From positions 124,001 through 188,000 of the forward strand of contig NZ_NESL01000001.1 in assembly GCF_003063435.1 (NCBI RefSeq): a stretch of DNA of 64,000 bases. Direction: 5' to 3'. Below the pieces are notes generated by a model. The model did not search any database, was not told the origin of the DNA, and saw only the letters and a program-made list of their open reading frames with translations. The DNA is from Limnohabitans sp. 2KL-1 (lineage in GTDB: Bacteria > Pseudomonadota > Gammaproteobacteria > Burkholderiales > Burkholderiaceae_C). The position numbers and the translations under genes are program-made. This document shows, piece by piece, positions 40,888 through 50,046 of this stretch. Within the stretch, counting starts at the first letter, position 1. The number at the start of each line of letters is the position of its first letter.

Positions 40888-40938
40888 TGGCCACCATTTG
40901 ATCCCCTTGAGCTGAATCGCATTTTCAAAGGATTGAAC

Positions 40939-41721
40939 ATGTCACACCGTCTTGACCAACAAGTGGCCATCATCACGGGCGCCAGTCGCGGCATTGGCCG
41001 TGCGATTGCCGAGGCTTACGCGGCCGCAGGGGCCAGCCTGTGCCTGATCGCCACCGACGTGAAGCGCTTGCAGGAGATCAAGCAAGGCTTGAACTTGCCG
41101 ACCGAGCGCATCATGACTTTGGCTCTTAACGTGACGGACCGCGACGCCTGCTTGGCCGCGGTGGCGCAAGTTGAACAGCACTTTGGGCGTGTCGATGTGC
41201 TGGTCAACAATGCCGGGGTATACCGGGCCAAGCCCTTTCTCGACTACGCGCCGCAGGATTTTCAGGACATGCTCGATGTGAACCTGTTTGGCGTGTTGCA
41301 TTTCATGCAGGCCTGCTTGCCGGGTATGCAAGCGCGTCGATACGGCCGCATCGTCAACATCGCCTCCACCGCAGGCAAGTGGGGTTCGCGCAACCAGTCG
41401 GCCTACAACGTGAGCAAGCATGCGGTGGTTGGTCTGACGCGCTGTGTGGCGCTGGAGGCCAGCCCGCACGCCGTGACGGTGAACGCGATCTGCCCCGGTT
41501 TTGTGCAGACCGACATGGTGGAAGAACTCAAGGCTCAAGTTGCCCAAAGCGCGGGCATGACCGGCGAAGAAATGGTCAAGGCTGCACTGACACGGGTGCC
41601 TCTGGGCCGGATCCTCAACGTGACTGAGATCGCGGGTCTTGCGGTCTACTTGGGTTCATCCGAATCCAGTGGCATGACGGGGCAGAGCATCCATGTGGAT
41701 GGCGGCATGGTTCTGAGTTGA
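40939..41721 (+). CDS. Short-chain dehydrogenase/reductase
   Basis: Protein of 260 aa. Rossmann motif TGASRGIG (about residues 13-20), NNAG (about 90-93), catalytic Ser in NIASTAGKWG, and YNVSK with the catalytic Tyr and Lys. The segment VNAICPGFVQTDM and the ending GMTGQSIHVDGGM are typical of 3-oxoacyl-ACP or 3-hydroxybutyryl-type SDRs. Cofactor is probably NAD or NADP; the D at the end of strand 2 (IATDVKR) favours NAD. Substrate not assigned. It follows the desaturase gene and precedes a liv-type transporter. Confidence 0.9.
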   Translation: MSHRLDQQVAIITGASRGIGRAIAEAYAAAGASLCLIATDVKRLQEIKQGLNLPTERIMTLALNVTDRDACLAAVAQVEQHFGRVDVLVNNAGVYRAKPFLDYAPQDFQDMLDVNLFGVLHFMQACLPGMQARRYGRIVNIASTAGKWGSRNQSAYNVSKHAVVGLTRCVALEASPHAVTVNAICPGFVQTDMVEELKAQVAQSAGMTGEEMVKAALTRVPLGRILNVTEIAGLAVYLGSSESSGMTGQSIHVDGGMVLS

Positions 41722-42045
41722 GTGAATGGCCGTACCTTGCTCGACTGCCGCTAGGACATGGCGGTCACTGCGCACCATGGATGCGTCAAGCCAGGAAGGA
41801 AACACCCCATCAGGGCAGGCCACTGCGCGGGGGTGGTCCGAATATCCTGGTCAATAACACGGGCATTTAGACAATACGAACCTGTCTCTGCCAAGACGGT
41901 AGTTGGGCGGACGGCGCAGTGATGGACCGTTGTAGACACTTGTGGGACAAACCACGGGATAACCATGACACTTAACGCGCAGGCCATACGCACAATAGCG
42001 ACTGGTTTCCAGAGCTTCGCAGTCCAATGAAACAGAGCAGTCCAG
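41722..42045. other. 324-bp gap before the liv operon
   Basis: No coding frame here looks real: the reverse-strand frames are antisense extensions of livG. The region must hold the promoter of the transporter operon. No clear terminator hairpin, palindrome or repeat was found. Confidence 0.4.
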
Positions 42046-42822
42046 ATGTCCAGCCAATTTATTCTTGAAACCCGCGATCTCGTCAAGGAGTTCAAAGGTT
42101 TTGTTGCCGTCAATGGTGTCAACCTGAATGTGCAGCGTGGTCACATCCATGCGCTCATCGGCCCCAACGGCGCGGGCAAAACCACCGTGTTCAACCTGCT
42201 GACCAAGTTCCTGATCCCGACCCGTGGACAGATCCTGTTCAACGGGCACGACATCACGCCAGAAAAACCCTCCCAGGTGGCGCGTCGCGGCATCGTGCGG
42301 TCTTTCCAGATTTCGGCCACTTTCCCCAACCTCACAGTGATGGAAAACGTGCGCATTGGTCTGCAACGCGCCACGGGCACCTCGATGCACTTTTGGCGCT
42401 CCGAACGCAGTCTGAACCAGCTCAACGACAAGGCCATGGCATTGCTCGACCAGGTCGATTTGGGCAACATGGCCGACCTGACTGCGGTGGAGCTGCCCTA
42501 TGGCCGTAAGCGCGCTTTGGAAATTGCCACCACCTTGGCGATGGACCCCGAGCTGATGCTGCTGGACGAACCCACACAGGGCATGGGCCACGAAGACGTG
42601 GACCGCGTGACGCAGCTGATCAAGAAGGTGGGTGCCAACCGCACCATCTTGATGGTGGAGCACAACATGAGTGTGGTGTCCAAAATTGCGGACACCATCA
42701 GTGTCTTGCAGCGCGGACAAGTGATTGCAGAAGGACCTTACGCCGTGGTTTCGCAAAATCCCCAAGTGCTGGAAGCCTACATGGGCACGACCGACAACCA
42801 GCTGGAGGGGGCTCATGGCTGA
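42046..42822 (+). CDS. livG: Branched-chain amino acid-type ABC transporter, ATP-binding protein LivG
   Basis: Protein of 258 aa. Walker A GPNGAGKTT (about residues 38-46), Q-loop region RSFQISATFPNLTVMENVRIG, a signature in ELPYGRKRALEIATTL, Walker B LMLLDEPTQGMGHEDV and the His switch VEHNM. It powers uptake with LivF and the permeases LivH and LivM. It overlaps livF by 8 bases. It leads a five-gene operon livG-livF-binding protein-livH-livM. Confidence 0.93.
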   Translation: MSSQFILETRDLVKEFKGFVAVNGVNLNVQRGHIHALIGPNGAGKTTVFNLLTKFLIPTRGQILFNGHDITPEKPSQVARRGIVRSFQISATFPNLTVMENVRIGLQRATGTSMHFWRSERSLNQLNDKAMALLDQVDLGNMADLTAVELPYGRKRALEIATTLAMDPELMLLDEPTQGMGHEDVDRVTQLIKKVGANRTILMVEHNMSVVSKIADTISVLQRGQVIAEGPYAVVSQNPQVLEAYMGTTDNQLEGAHG

Positions 42823-43525
42823 ATCCAAAGAATTCCTGCGCATCAGCAACCTGCAAGCCTGGTACGGCGAGTCGCACATCCTGCACGGGGTGGACATGAC
42901 CGTCAACGAAGGCGAAGTGGTCACGCTGCTGGGCCGCAACGGTGCCGGCCGCACCACCACCGTCAAATCCATCCTGGGTCTGGTGGGACGCCGCACCGGC
43001 TCCATCACCATCAAGGGCCAGGAGACGGTGAACTGGGCACCGCACCAGATCGCCAAATTGGGTCTGGGTTATTGCCCTGAAGAGCGGGGTATTTTCTCGG
43101 CCCTGACTTGCGAAGAAAACCTGATGCTGCCGCCCGTCATTGCCCCCAACGGCATGTCGGTCGAGGAGATTTACGACATGTTCCCCAACTTGCTGGAGCG
43201 GCGCAACAGCCCCGGCACCCGCCTGTCGGGCGGTGAGCAGCAAATGCTGGCTGTGGGTCGCATTTTGCGCACCGGAGCACGCTTTTTGTTGCTGGACGAG
43301 ATTTCCGAAGGCCTGGCACCTGTCATCGTGCAGGCGCTGGCCCGCATGATCACGGCCCTCAAGGCCAAGGGCTTCACCATCATCATGGTCGAGCAGAACT
43401 TCCGGTTTGCCGCGCCCTTGGCCGACCGGTTTTATGTGATGGAGCATGGTCAGATGGTGGAGAGCTTTACCTCGCAAGAGCTGTCCTCCAAGATGGGCAT
43501 GTTGCACGAGTACCTGGGTGTCTGA
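42815..43525 (+). CDS. livF: ABC transporter ATP-binding protein LivF with Arg in Walker A
   Basis: Protein of 236 aa from ATG 42815, which overlaps the livG stop. Signature TRLSGGEQQMLAVGRILRT, Walker B FLLLDEISEGLAP and switch VEQNF are complete. The Walker A reads GRNGAGRTTT: the usual Lys is Arg (codon CGC). I recall the same Arg in other betaproteobacterial LivF proteins, so it may be a lineage trait and not a defect. It pairs with LivG as the second ATPase of the transporter. Confidence 0.92.
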   Translation: MAESKEFLRISNLQAWYGESHILHGVDMTVNEGEVVTLLGRNGAGRTTTVKSILGLVGRRTGSITIKGQETVNWAPHQIAKLGLGYCPEERGIFSALTCEENLMLPPVIAPNGMSVEEIYDMFPNLLERRNSPGTRLSGGEQQMLAVGRILRTGARFLLLDEISEGLAPVIVQALARMITALKAKGFTIIMVEQNFRFAAPLADRFYVMEHGQMVESFTSQELSSKMGMLHEYLGV

Positions 43526-43550
43526 TTTTTTTCTAACTGGAGACAACACG

Positions 43551-44765
43551 ATGAAACGCAAACTTCTTTCTCTGGCTGCCATGGCTGCCTGCGCTTTTGC
43601 TGGCGGTGCACAAGCCCAAATTTCTGACGGCATCGTCAAGATTGGCGTGCTCAACGACATGTCGGGTCTGTACTCCGACATCACCGGCCCCGGCTCCGTG
43701 AGTGCCGCCAAGATGGCCGTCGAGGATTACATCAAGGCGACCAAGAGCACCCTCAAGGTGGAAGTTGTGGGCGCTGACCACCAGAACAAGCCCGATGTGG
43801 GCTCCAACATTGCACGCCAGTGGTACGACACCGACAAGGTGGACATGATCGCCGACGTGCCCACCTCCTCGGTGGGCCTGGCCATTGCCAAGATTTCTGC
43901 TGACAAGGGCAAATTGCACGTCAACTCCGGTTCGGCCACTGCCGACCTGAGCGGCAAGGCCTGCAACGCCAACACCATCCACTGGGCTTATGACACTTGG
44001 ATGTTGGCCAACGGCACCGGCAAGGCGATTGTCAAAAGCGGTGGTGACACCTGGTTCTTCCTGACCGCCGACTACGCCTTTGGCCACGCCCTGGAGCGTG
44101 ACACCGAAGCCGTGGTGGTCAAGAACGGCGGCAAGGTGGTGGGCAAAGTCCGCACACCTTTCCCATCGCAGGACTTCTCTTCGTTCCTGCTGCAGGCTCA
44201 AGCCTCCAAAGCCAAGATCATCGGTTTGGCCAACGCCGGTGGCGACACCACCAACTCGATCAAGCAAGCCGCTGAATTCGGCATCACCAAAGGCGGCCAG
44301 AACCTGGCCGGTCTGCTGGTCTTCCTGCCCGACGTTCACTCGCTGGGTCTGAACACCGCACAAGGCCTGATGCTGACCGAAACCTTCTACTGGGACCTGA
44401 ACGACAACACCCGAGCCTTCACCAAGCGCTTTGCTGCAGCCAACGGCGGCAAATACCCGTCCATGGTGCAAGCCGGTGTGTACTCCAGCGTGATCCACTA
44501 CCTGAAGGCTGTGGATGCAGCCAAAACCGACGATGGCACCAAAGTGGCCGCCAAGATGAAAGAGCTGCCCACAGATGACCCCTTGTTCGGCAAAGGCAGC
44601 GTGCGTCCTGATGGCCGCAAACTGCACCCCGCCTACTTGTTCCAGGTCAAGAAGCCTGCCGAGTCCAAGGGGCCTTACGACTACTACAAGCTGGTCGCTA
44701 CGATCCCTGCCAACGAGGCCTTCCGCCCCTTGGCCGAGAGCGAGTGCCCTCTGGTCAAGAAGTAA
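43551..44765 (+). CDS. ABC transporter substrate-binding protein (LivK-like)
   Basis: Protein of 404 aa with a clear signal peptide (MKRKLLSLAAMAACAFAGGAQAQ, cleavage after AQA) and a type I periplasmic binding fold: ISDGIVKIGVLNDMSGLYSDITGPGSVSAAKMAVEDY at the mature start. The start ATG 43551 has a GGAG site. It is longer than E. coli LivK (about 370 aa) and belongs to the urea/amide/aromatic-compound-like branch of the family by its SGLYSDITGPGSV opening, so the ligand need not be a branched-chain amino acid. It is the third gene of the transporter operon. Confidence 0.9.
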   Translation: MKRKLLSLAAMAACAFAGGAQAQISDGIVKIGVLNDMSGLYSDITGPGSVSAAKMAVEDYIKATKSTLKVEVVGADHQNKPDVGSNIARQWYDTDKVDMIADVPTSSVGLAIAKISADKGKLHVNSGSATADLSGKACNANTIHWAYDTWMLANGTGKAIVKSGGDTWFFLTADYAFGHALERDTEAVVVKNGGKVVGKVRTPFPSQDFSSFLLQAQASKAKIIGLANAGGDTTNSIKQAAEFGITKGGQNLAGLLVFLPDVHSLGLNTAQGLMLTETFYWDLNDNTRAFTKRFAAANGGKYPSMVQAGVYSSVIHYLKAVDAAKTDDGTKVAAKMKELPTDDPLFGKGSVRPDGRKLHPAYLFQVKKPAESKGPYDYYKLVATIPANEAFRPLAESECPLVKK

Positions 44766-44801
44766 TCCCGTCCTTTTGTTCAAGCAAGTCGAAACACCAC
44801 A

Positions 44802-45686
44802 ATGGAAATCTTTGGCATACCCTCGCAAGCCCTGTTCGGGCAATTGCTGATCGGGCTGATCAACGGCTCTTTTTACGCACTGCTCTCACTGGGTCTGGCC
44901 GTGATTTTCGGCTTGCTGAACATCATCAACTTCACCCACGGGGCCCAGTACATGTTGGGTGCCTTCGTGGCCTATCTCTCGCTCACCAAGCTGGGCATCA
45001 ATTACTGGGCATCGCTCATCGTCACGCCGATCCTGGTGGGCGCAACCGGCATGGTCATTGAGCGCACCATGCTCAAACGGCTGTACAAGCTCGACCATTT
45101 GTATGGCCTGCTGCTGACCTTTGGTCTGGCGCTGATCATTCAGGGTTTGTTCCGCCACGAATTCGGCTCATCGGGCATGCCTTATCCGGTGCCCGAAGTG
45201 TTCCAGGGCGCATTCAACACCGGCTTCATGTTCCTGCCCAAATACCGCGCCTGGGTCATCGTGGCTTCGTTGGTGGTCTGCTTGTCCACCTGGTACGTGA
45301 TCGAGCGGACCAAACTCGGGGCCTATCTGCGTGCCGCAACAGAAAATCCGAGCCTGGTGCAGGCTTTCGGCATCAACGTGCCGCGCATGATCACCCTGAC
45401 TTATGGGTTTGGCGTCGGTCTGGCGGCGTTTGCCGGCGTCATGGCTGCACCCGTCTACCAAGTCAACCCGACCATGGGTGCCGACATCATCATCGTGGTG
45501 TTTGCCGTGGTGGTGATTGGCGGCATGGGCTCCATCATGGGGGCCATCCTGACCGGTTTCGGTCTGGGCCTGATCGAAGGCCTGACCAAGGTGTTCTACC
45601 CGGAAGCTTCCAGCACGGTGATCTTCATCATCATGACCATTGTTCTCCTGATCAAGCCAGCCGGGTTGTTCGGCACCCAGAAGTAA
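44802..45686 (+). CDS. livH: Branched-chain amino acid-type ABC permease LivH
   Basis: Protein of 294 aa, about eight hydrophobic segments. The family opening QLLIGLINGSFYALLSLGLAVIFGLLNIINFTHGAQYMLGAF and the conserved RAATENPSLVQAFGINVPRMITLTYGFGVGLAAFAGVMAAP loop that contacts the ATPase are present. It forms the channel with LivM. Four bases separate its stop from livM. Confidence 0.94.
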   Translation: MEIFGIPSQALFGQLLIGLINGSFYALLSLGLAVIFGLLNIINFTHGAQYMLGAFVAYLSLTKLGINYWASLIVTPILVGATGMVIERTMLKRLYKLDHLYGLLLTFGLALIIQGLFRHEFGSSGMPYPVPEVFQGAFNTGFMFLPKYRAWVIVASLVVCLSTWYVIERTKLGAYLRAATENPSLVQAFGINVPRMITLTYGFGVGLAAFAGVMAAPVYQVNPTMGADIIIVVFAVVVIGGMGSIMGAILTGFGLGLIEGLTKVFYPEASSTVIFIIMTIVLLIKPAGLFGTQK

Positions 45687-45690
45687 GACC

Positions 45691-46650
45691 ATGACCACTG
45701 TCTCGACGCCCTCTTTCAAGACCCAGTCGTTCACGCACCAGTGGGTGGCCTTTGCCATCATGGTGCTGGCCTTGGTCATCGCGCCCATTTGGGTCTATCC
45801 CGTCTTTCTTATGAAGGTCATGTGCTTTGCCTTGTTTGCATGCGCCTTTAATTTGCTCATCGGCTTTGGCGGCCTGTTGTCGTTTGGCCATGCCATGTTT
45901 CTGGGCACCGCCGGTTATGCCGCCGCGCACGCCGCCAAGGTCTGGGGCTGGAACCCCGAACTGGCCGTGTTGTTTGCCACAGGCTGCTCTGCCTTGCTGG
46001 CCCTGGTAACCGGCATGCTCGCCATCCGCAGACAAGGCATTTACTTTGCGATGATCACCTTGGCGTTCTCGCAAATGGTGTTCTTCTTCTACCTGCAAAC
46101 GCCTTTCACCGGCGGTGAAGACGGTATCCAGAGCGTGCCGCGTGGCAAATTGTTCGGCGTCTTTGACCTCGAACAAAACAGCACCATGTACATGTTCGTA
46201 CTGGCCATCTTTCTGGCAGGTTTTGCTTTCATCTGGCGCATCGTTCACTCGCCTTTCGGTCAAATTCTCAAGGCCATCCGTGAGAACCAGGACCGCGCCA
46301 TTTCGCTCGGCTATGACACCGATCTGTACAAGTTGATCGCTTTCGTCATTTCCGGCGCATTGGCCGGCACGGCGGGTGCCACCAAATCGCTGGTGTTCCA
46401 GCTGGCTTCTTTGACAGACGTGCACTGGTCCATGTCGGGCGAAGTGGTGCTGATGACGCTGGTGGGTGGCTTGGGCACCTTGTTTGGCCCTGTGGTTGGC
46501 GCGGCTGTGATCGTGAGCATGCAAAACTACCTGGCCCAGTTGGGTGCTTGGGTCACCATCATCCAGGGGGTGATTTTCGTGATCTGCGTGCTGGCCTTCC
46601 GCCGAGGCATCGTGGGCGAAATCGCCAACTGGCTCAAGAAACCACTTTGA
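45691..46650 (+). CDS. livM: Branched-chain amino acid-type ABC permease LivM
   Basis: Protein of 319 aa with multiple membrane segments and the conserved GFGGLLSFGHAMFLGTAGYAAA and AIRENQDRAISLGYDTDLYKLIAFVISGALAGTAGA segments of LivM. Last gene of the operon; a strong hairpin terminator follows 36 bases after the stop. Works with LivH, LivG, LivF and the upstream binding protein. Confidence 0.94.
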   Translation: MTTVSTPSFKTQSFTHQWVAFAIMVLALVIAPIWVYPVFLMKVMCFALFACAFNLLIGFGGLLSFGHAMFLGTAGYAAAHAAKVWGWNPELAVLFATGCSALLALVTGMLAIRRQGIYFAMITLAFSQMVFFFYLQTPFTGGEDGIQSVPRGKLFGVFDLEQNSTMYMFVLAIFLAGFAFIWRIVHSPFGQILKAIRENQDRAISLGYDTDLYKLIAFVISGALAGTAGATKSLVFQLASLTDVHWSMSGEVVLMTLVGGLGTLFGPVVGAAVIVSMQNYLAQLGAWVTIIQGVIFVICVLAFRRGIVGEIANWLKKPL

Positions 46651-46686
46651 GTTCGGTGCTCACCTGAAAGTGAAGCCCCAAGAAAA

Positions 46687-46713
46687 AAACCGCCCTGACA
46701 GGCGGTTTTTTTC
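46687..46713. terminator. Terminator after livM, usable in both directions
   Basis: AAACCGCC (46687-46694), loop CTGACA, GGCGGTTT (46701-46708), followed by T residues; on the reverse strand A/T runs mirror this. It separates the liv operon from the convergent cupin gene. Confidence 0.85.
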
Positions 46714-46745
46714 TTGGACTGTCTTTCTTGTCTGTAATGCGCGCT

Positions 46746-47282
46746 TCAGCGCATGAAGTTCTTCACGTAATCCGCCCCCAGCCCGACGGCTTCGAAGTGG
46801 GCGCGGTATTTCTCGATCCGGGTGAATACGTCGTCATACCCGATGGCGTTGCCCTGCGTGTCGACATACATCAATGCGCCATGCACGGTGAACAAGGTCA
46901 CCATGTCTTGACAGTCGTCGGGCACGACCAGCGTATGGGTCTCACCAGGGGGTTCGAACACATAGCTGCCTTCTTCGGCCACCCAGTCGTGCTCCAGATA
47001 CAGCCATTTGCCGCGCAGCACATGCGCATGCACCATGCCCGAATGCCGGTGACGCTGCAGCAGACCCGAGCGCTTGACTTTGAGAAGGTGCACATAAAAG
47101 CCGCCGCTCACATTCAGGTGCAGCGGTCGTGACCAGATGCCCGGACCCACCGGGGCCCACAGGCGTTCGTCTTCGGTCTGAACGTTGTGCACCACCATGT
47201 CGGGAGCCATGCCCCAGGGCTGGGGTTTGGCATAGGGAACGCGGTCATCGGCGGCCGCTGGCGGGGTGTGGTTGGAGCTCAT
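46746..47282 (-). CDS. Cupin-domain protein (dihydroxyacetophenone-dioxygenase-like)
   Basis: Protein of 178 aa from ATG 47282 (upstream codon at 47309 is less likely). Two cupin motifs: LQRHRHSGMVHAHVLRGKWLYLEHDW (metal-binding His residues) and a second motif in GETHTLVVPDD. It resembles the 2,4'-dihydroxyacetophenone dioxygenase family of cupins. The metal site looks complete; the reaction is not certain. It lies 82 bases after apt in the same direction, possibly the last gene of a kef-apt-cupin unit. Confidence 0.78.
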   Translation of the reverse strand: MSSNHTPPAAADDRVPYAKPQPWGMAPDMVVHNVQTEDERLWAPVGPGIWSRPLHLNVSGGFYVHLLKVKRSGLLQRHRHSGMVHAHVLRGKWLYLEHDWVAEEGSYVFEPPGETHTLVVPDDCQDMVTLFTVHGALMYVDTQGNAIGYDDVFTRIEKYRAHFEAVGLGADYVKNFMR

Positions 47283-47364
47283 GGGTAGGACCGGCCAAGT
47301 GGAAAACACCAGCTTAGAGCGGTCCAGGCGCCTTGTCAGCGCCGTGCGTGACAGCCCGCTGGCC

Positions 47365-47919
47365 TCAATGTCCCTCGAAGGACACCAGCGTGAACAGCTT
47401 CAAACCCGCGGCCCGAATCCGGTTAGACCCCCCCAGCTCGGGCAAATCCACAATGGCGGCACCCTCGATCACGGTGGCCCCCAGTTTCTCCAGCAGCTTT
47501 TTGCCCGCCATCATGGTGCCGCCCGTGGCGATCAGGTCATCGATCAGCACCACACGCTGACCGGGTTGGACGGCATCGGTGTGCAGCTCTACCGTGGCGC
47601 TGCCGTATTCCAGCTCGTAGGTTTCTTCGACCGTGGTGAAGGGCAGCTTGCCCTTTTTGCGGATGGGCACAAAACCCAGCCCCAGCTCGTAGGCCACCAC
47701 CGAGCCCAGAATGAAGCCCCGCGCATCCAGCCCCGCCACCACGTCAGGGCGCAAGGCCGGGTGCATGTAACGGTGCACAAAAGCATCGATCAGCACACGG
47801 AACACACGCGGGTCTTGCAACAGCGGTGTGATGTCGCGAAACTGCACGCCCGGCGCAGGCCAATCGGGCACCGTGCGGATATGGCTTTTCAAATAGTCGT
47901 TGACGTTCAAATCGTCCAT
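47365..47919 (-). CDS. apt: Adenine phosphoribosyltransferase
   Basis: Protein of 184 aa with the PRPP-binding motif [14 protein letters not shown] (about residues 128-141), the ARGFILG motif of adenine enzymes and the opening [25 protein letters not shown]. It makes AMP from adenine and PRPP. It starts 3 bases after the kef stop, so it is probably co-transcribed with the antiporter gene. Confidence 0.95.
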   Translation of the reverse strand: MDDLNVNDYLKSHIRTVPDWPAPGVQFRDITPLLQDPRVFRVLIDAFVHRYMHPALRPDVVAGLDARGFILGSVVAYELGLGFVPIRKKGKLPFTTVEETYELEYGSATVELHTDAVQPGQRVVLIDDLIATGGTMMAGKKLLEKLGATVIEGAAIVDLPELGGSNRIRAAGLKLFTLVSFEGH

Positions 47920-47922
47920 GCC

Positions 47923-49908
47923 TCAACCTCGTAAAAGTTTCTCTTCGGCCACCGCCAACGTTTGGGATTTTCCCGACAGCACCAGCGTGTCACCCGAGAA
48001 TAGCTCGGTGTCATCGGTCACTTTTTCTGACTGACCATTGGCGCGGCGCAGGTTCACCACGCGCACGCCCATGGCATGGAAAGCCAGGTCCTTGATCTGC
48101 TTGCCCAACCAAGGGGAAGCCAAGGGCAGCCCCACGGTGGTCAAACGATCGTGGTCGATTTCGTCCAGCGTGTCGTCGTCCGCACCATGGAAATATCCGC
48201 GCAGCAGGTTGTAACGTGCGTCGCGCTGGTCTTGCACGATGCGGATCACGCGCCGCATGGGCACGCCCACCAGCGCCAGCGCATGGCTGGCCAACATGAG
48301 CGACCCCTCCAGCGCCTCGGGCACGACCTCGGTAGCCCCTGCCAGCTGCAGTTTTTCCAGGTCGAGATCGTCCTGCGTGCGCACGATCACCGGCACTTGC
48401 GGCGCATGGCTGTGGGTGTGGTCCAGCACCTTCATGGCTGCGGGCACATCCAGGTACGTGATCACCACCGCGCTGGCGCGCGCCAGGCCCGCGGCCATCA
48501 GCGATTGCAGCCGTCCGGCATCGCCAAATACCACCGAGTCGCCTGCCGCAGCGGCCTGCCGCACCCGGTCCGGGTCCAGGTCCAGCGCCATGTAGGGGAT
48601 GTTTTCCTTTTCCAGCATGCGAGCCAAGTTCTGGCCGCAGCGGCCATAGCCACAAATGATCACATGTTTGCTGGTGTTGATTGATTTGCGGGCAATGGTG
48701 GTCATTTGCAGCGATTGCTGCAGCCATTCACTGGCGACGACTTTCAGGACAATGCGGTCGCTGTGCATGATGATGAAAGGGGTGGCCAGCATCGACAACA
48801 CCATGCTGGCCAGTACCGGATTGAGCAGTGCGGGCGGAATCAGCTGGTTTTGTGATCCGAGCGTGAGCAGAACAAAGCCGAATTCACCGGCCTGGGCCAA
48901 GTACAGCCCCGTGCGCAAGGCCACGCCATGGGGGGCACCGGTCAGCTTGGCCAGTGCGGTCACCAGCCCCAGCTTGAACAGCACCGGCAAAGTGGTGAGC
49001 AGCAGCACCAAGGGCCACCGTTCCACCACGATGCGCCAGTCCAGCAGCATGCCGATGGTGATGAAAAACAGGCCCAGCAACACGTCGTGAAATGGCCGGA
49101 TGTCCAGTTCCACCTGGTGCTTGTATTCGGTTTCTGAGATCAGCATGCCCGCTATGAAGGCCCCCAGTGCCAGGCTGAGACCCGCCATCTCGGTGATCCA
49201 CGCCAGGCCCAGCGTGACCAACAGCAGGTTCAGCACGAACAGCTCTTCGCTTTTGCGCCGCGCCACGAGAGTGAGCCACCAGCGCATGACCCTTTGCCCA
49301 CCGGTCATGAGCAAGGTGATCAAGACCGTGGCCTTGCCCGCCGCCAGCAACAGGGCCGAGAACATTTCTTCGGCAGGCGCACCCAGGGCCGGAATCATCA
49401 CGATCAGGGGCACCACGGCCAAATCCTGAAACAGCAATACGCCAATCACCCGCTTGCCGTGTTCGGACTCCAGCTCCAGACGGTCCGCCACCAGTTTGAT
49501 CACGATCGCCGTGCTGCTCATGGCCATGGCACTCGACAGCGCCAGCGCGGTTTGCCACTCCATCTTCCAAAGTGTCGGGGCCATGGTGGTCACAAACAGG
49601 GAAAACACCGTCACGATCACCAGCGTCAGCAGCACCTGCAGCAGGCCCAGGCCAAACACATGCTTGCGCATGGAACGCAACTTGGGCAAGTTGAACTCCA
49701 GCCCAATCACGAACATCAGGAACACCACGCCAAATTCGGCCAGGTGCTTCACGCCATCGGAGTTTTGCGCCAGCGCCAGCGCGTTGGGGCCGATCACCAC
49801 GCCCACCGCCAGATAGCCCAGCATGGGGGGCAGTTTGAGCATGCGGCAAGCCACCACGCCCAGCACGGCGGCCAAAAGGTACAAGAGGGTCAGCTCCAAA
49901 GCATTCAT
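47923..49908 (-). CDS. Kef-type cation:proton antiporter with RCK domains
   Basis: Protein of 661 aa from ATG 49908. N-terminal Na+/H+ exchanger domain with about twelve membrane segments (LELTLLYLLAAVLGVVACRMLKLPPMLGYLAVGVVIGPNA...). Then a Rossmann-type RCK_N domain (KHVIICGYGRCGQNLARMLEKENIPYMALDLDPDRV) and a C-terminal RCK_C domain (VGLPLASPWLGKQIKDLAFHAMGVRVVNLRR). This is the KefB/KefC or YbaL layout, expected to exchange K+ or Na+ for protons under nucleotide control. It is divergent from kdsD. Confidence 0.9.
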   Translation of the reverse strand: MNALELTLLYLLAAVLGVVACRMLKLPPMLGYLAVGVVIGPNALALAQNSDGVKHLAEFGVVFLMFVIGLEFNLPKLRSMRKHVFGLGLLQVLLTLVIVTVFSLFVTTMAPTLWKMEWQTALALSSAMAMSSTAIVIKLVADRLELESEHGKRVIGVLLFQDLAVVPLIVMIPALGAPAEEMFSALLLAAGKATVLITLLMTGGQRVMRWWLTLVARRKSEELFVLNLLLVTLGLAWITEMAGLSLALGAFIAGMLISETEYKHQVELDIRPFHDVLLGLFFITIGMLLDWRIVVERWPLVLLLTTLPVLFKLGLVTALAKLTGAPHGVALRTGLYLAQAGEFGFVLLTLGSQNQLIPPALLNPVLASMVLSMLATPFIIMHSDRIVLKVVASEWLQQSLQMTTIARKSINTSKHVIICGYGRCGQNLARMLEKENIPYMALDLDPDRVRQAAAAGDSVVFGDAGRLQSLMAAGLARASAVVITYLDVPAAMKVLDHTHSHAPQVPVIVRTQDDLDLEKLQLAGATEVVPEALEGSLMLASHALALVGVPMRRVIRIVQDQRDARYNLLRGYFHGADDDTLDEIDHDRLTTVGLPLASPWLGKQIKDLAFHAMGVRVVNLRRANGQSEKVTDDTELFSGDTLVLSGKSQTLAVAEEKLLRG

Positions 49909-50046
49909 GTTTCGATGGTACCAAGCCCATGTGTCGTTCGAGTGCACTTCTGTGGGATTGCCACCTGTGACGCTTTGGAGGTGGGCAAAAAAGGGAGTAC
50001 CTTGATGGGACCCGATGCTGGCGCGTACGGACCGATAAAATGCCGC

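Noticed and set aside
40939..46650. A single operon from the SDR gene through the liv genes
   Set aside because: A 324-base gap before livG makes a separate promoter more likely; no direct evidence joins them.
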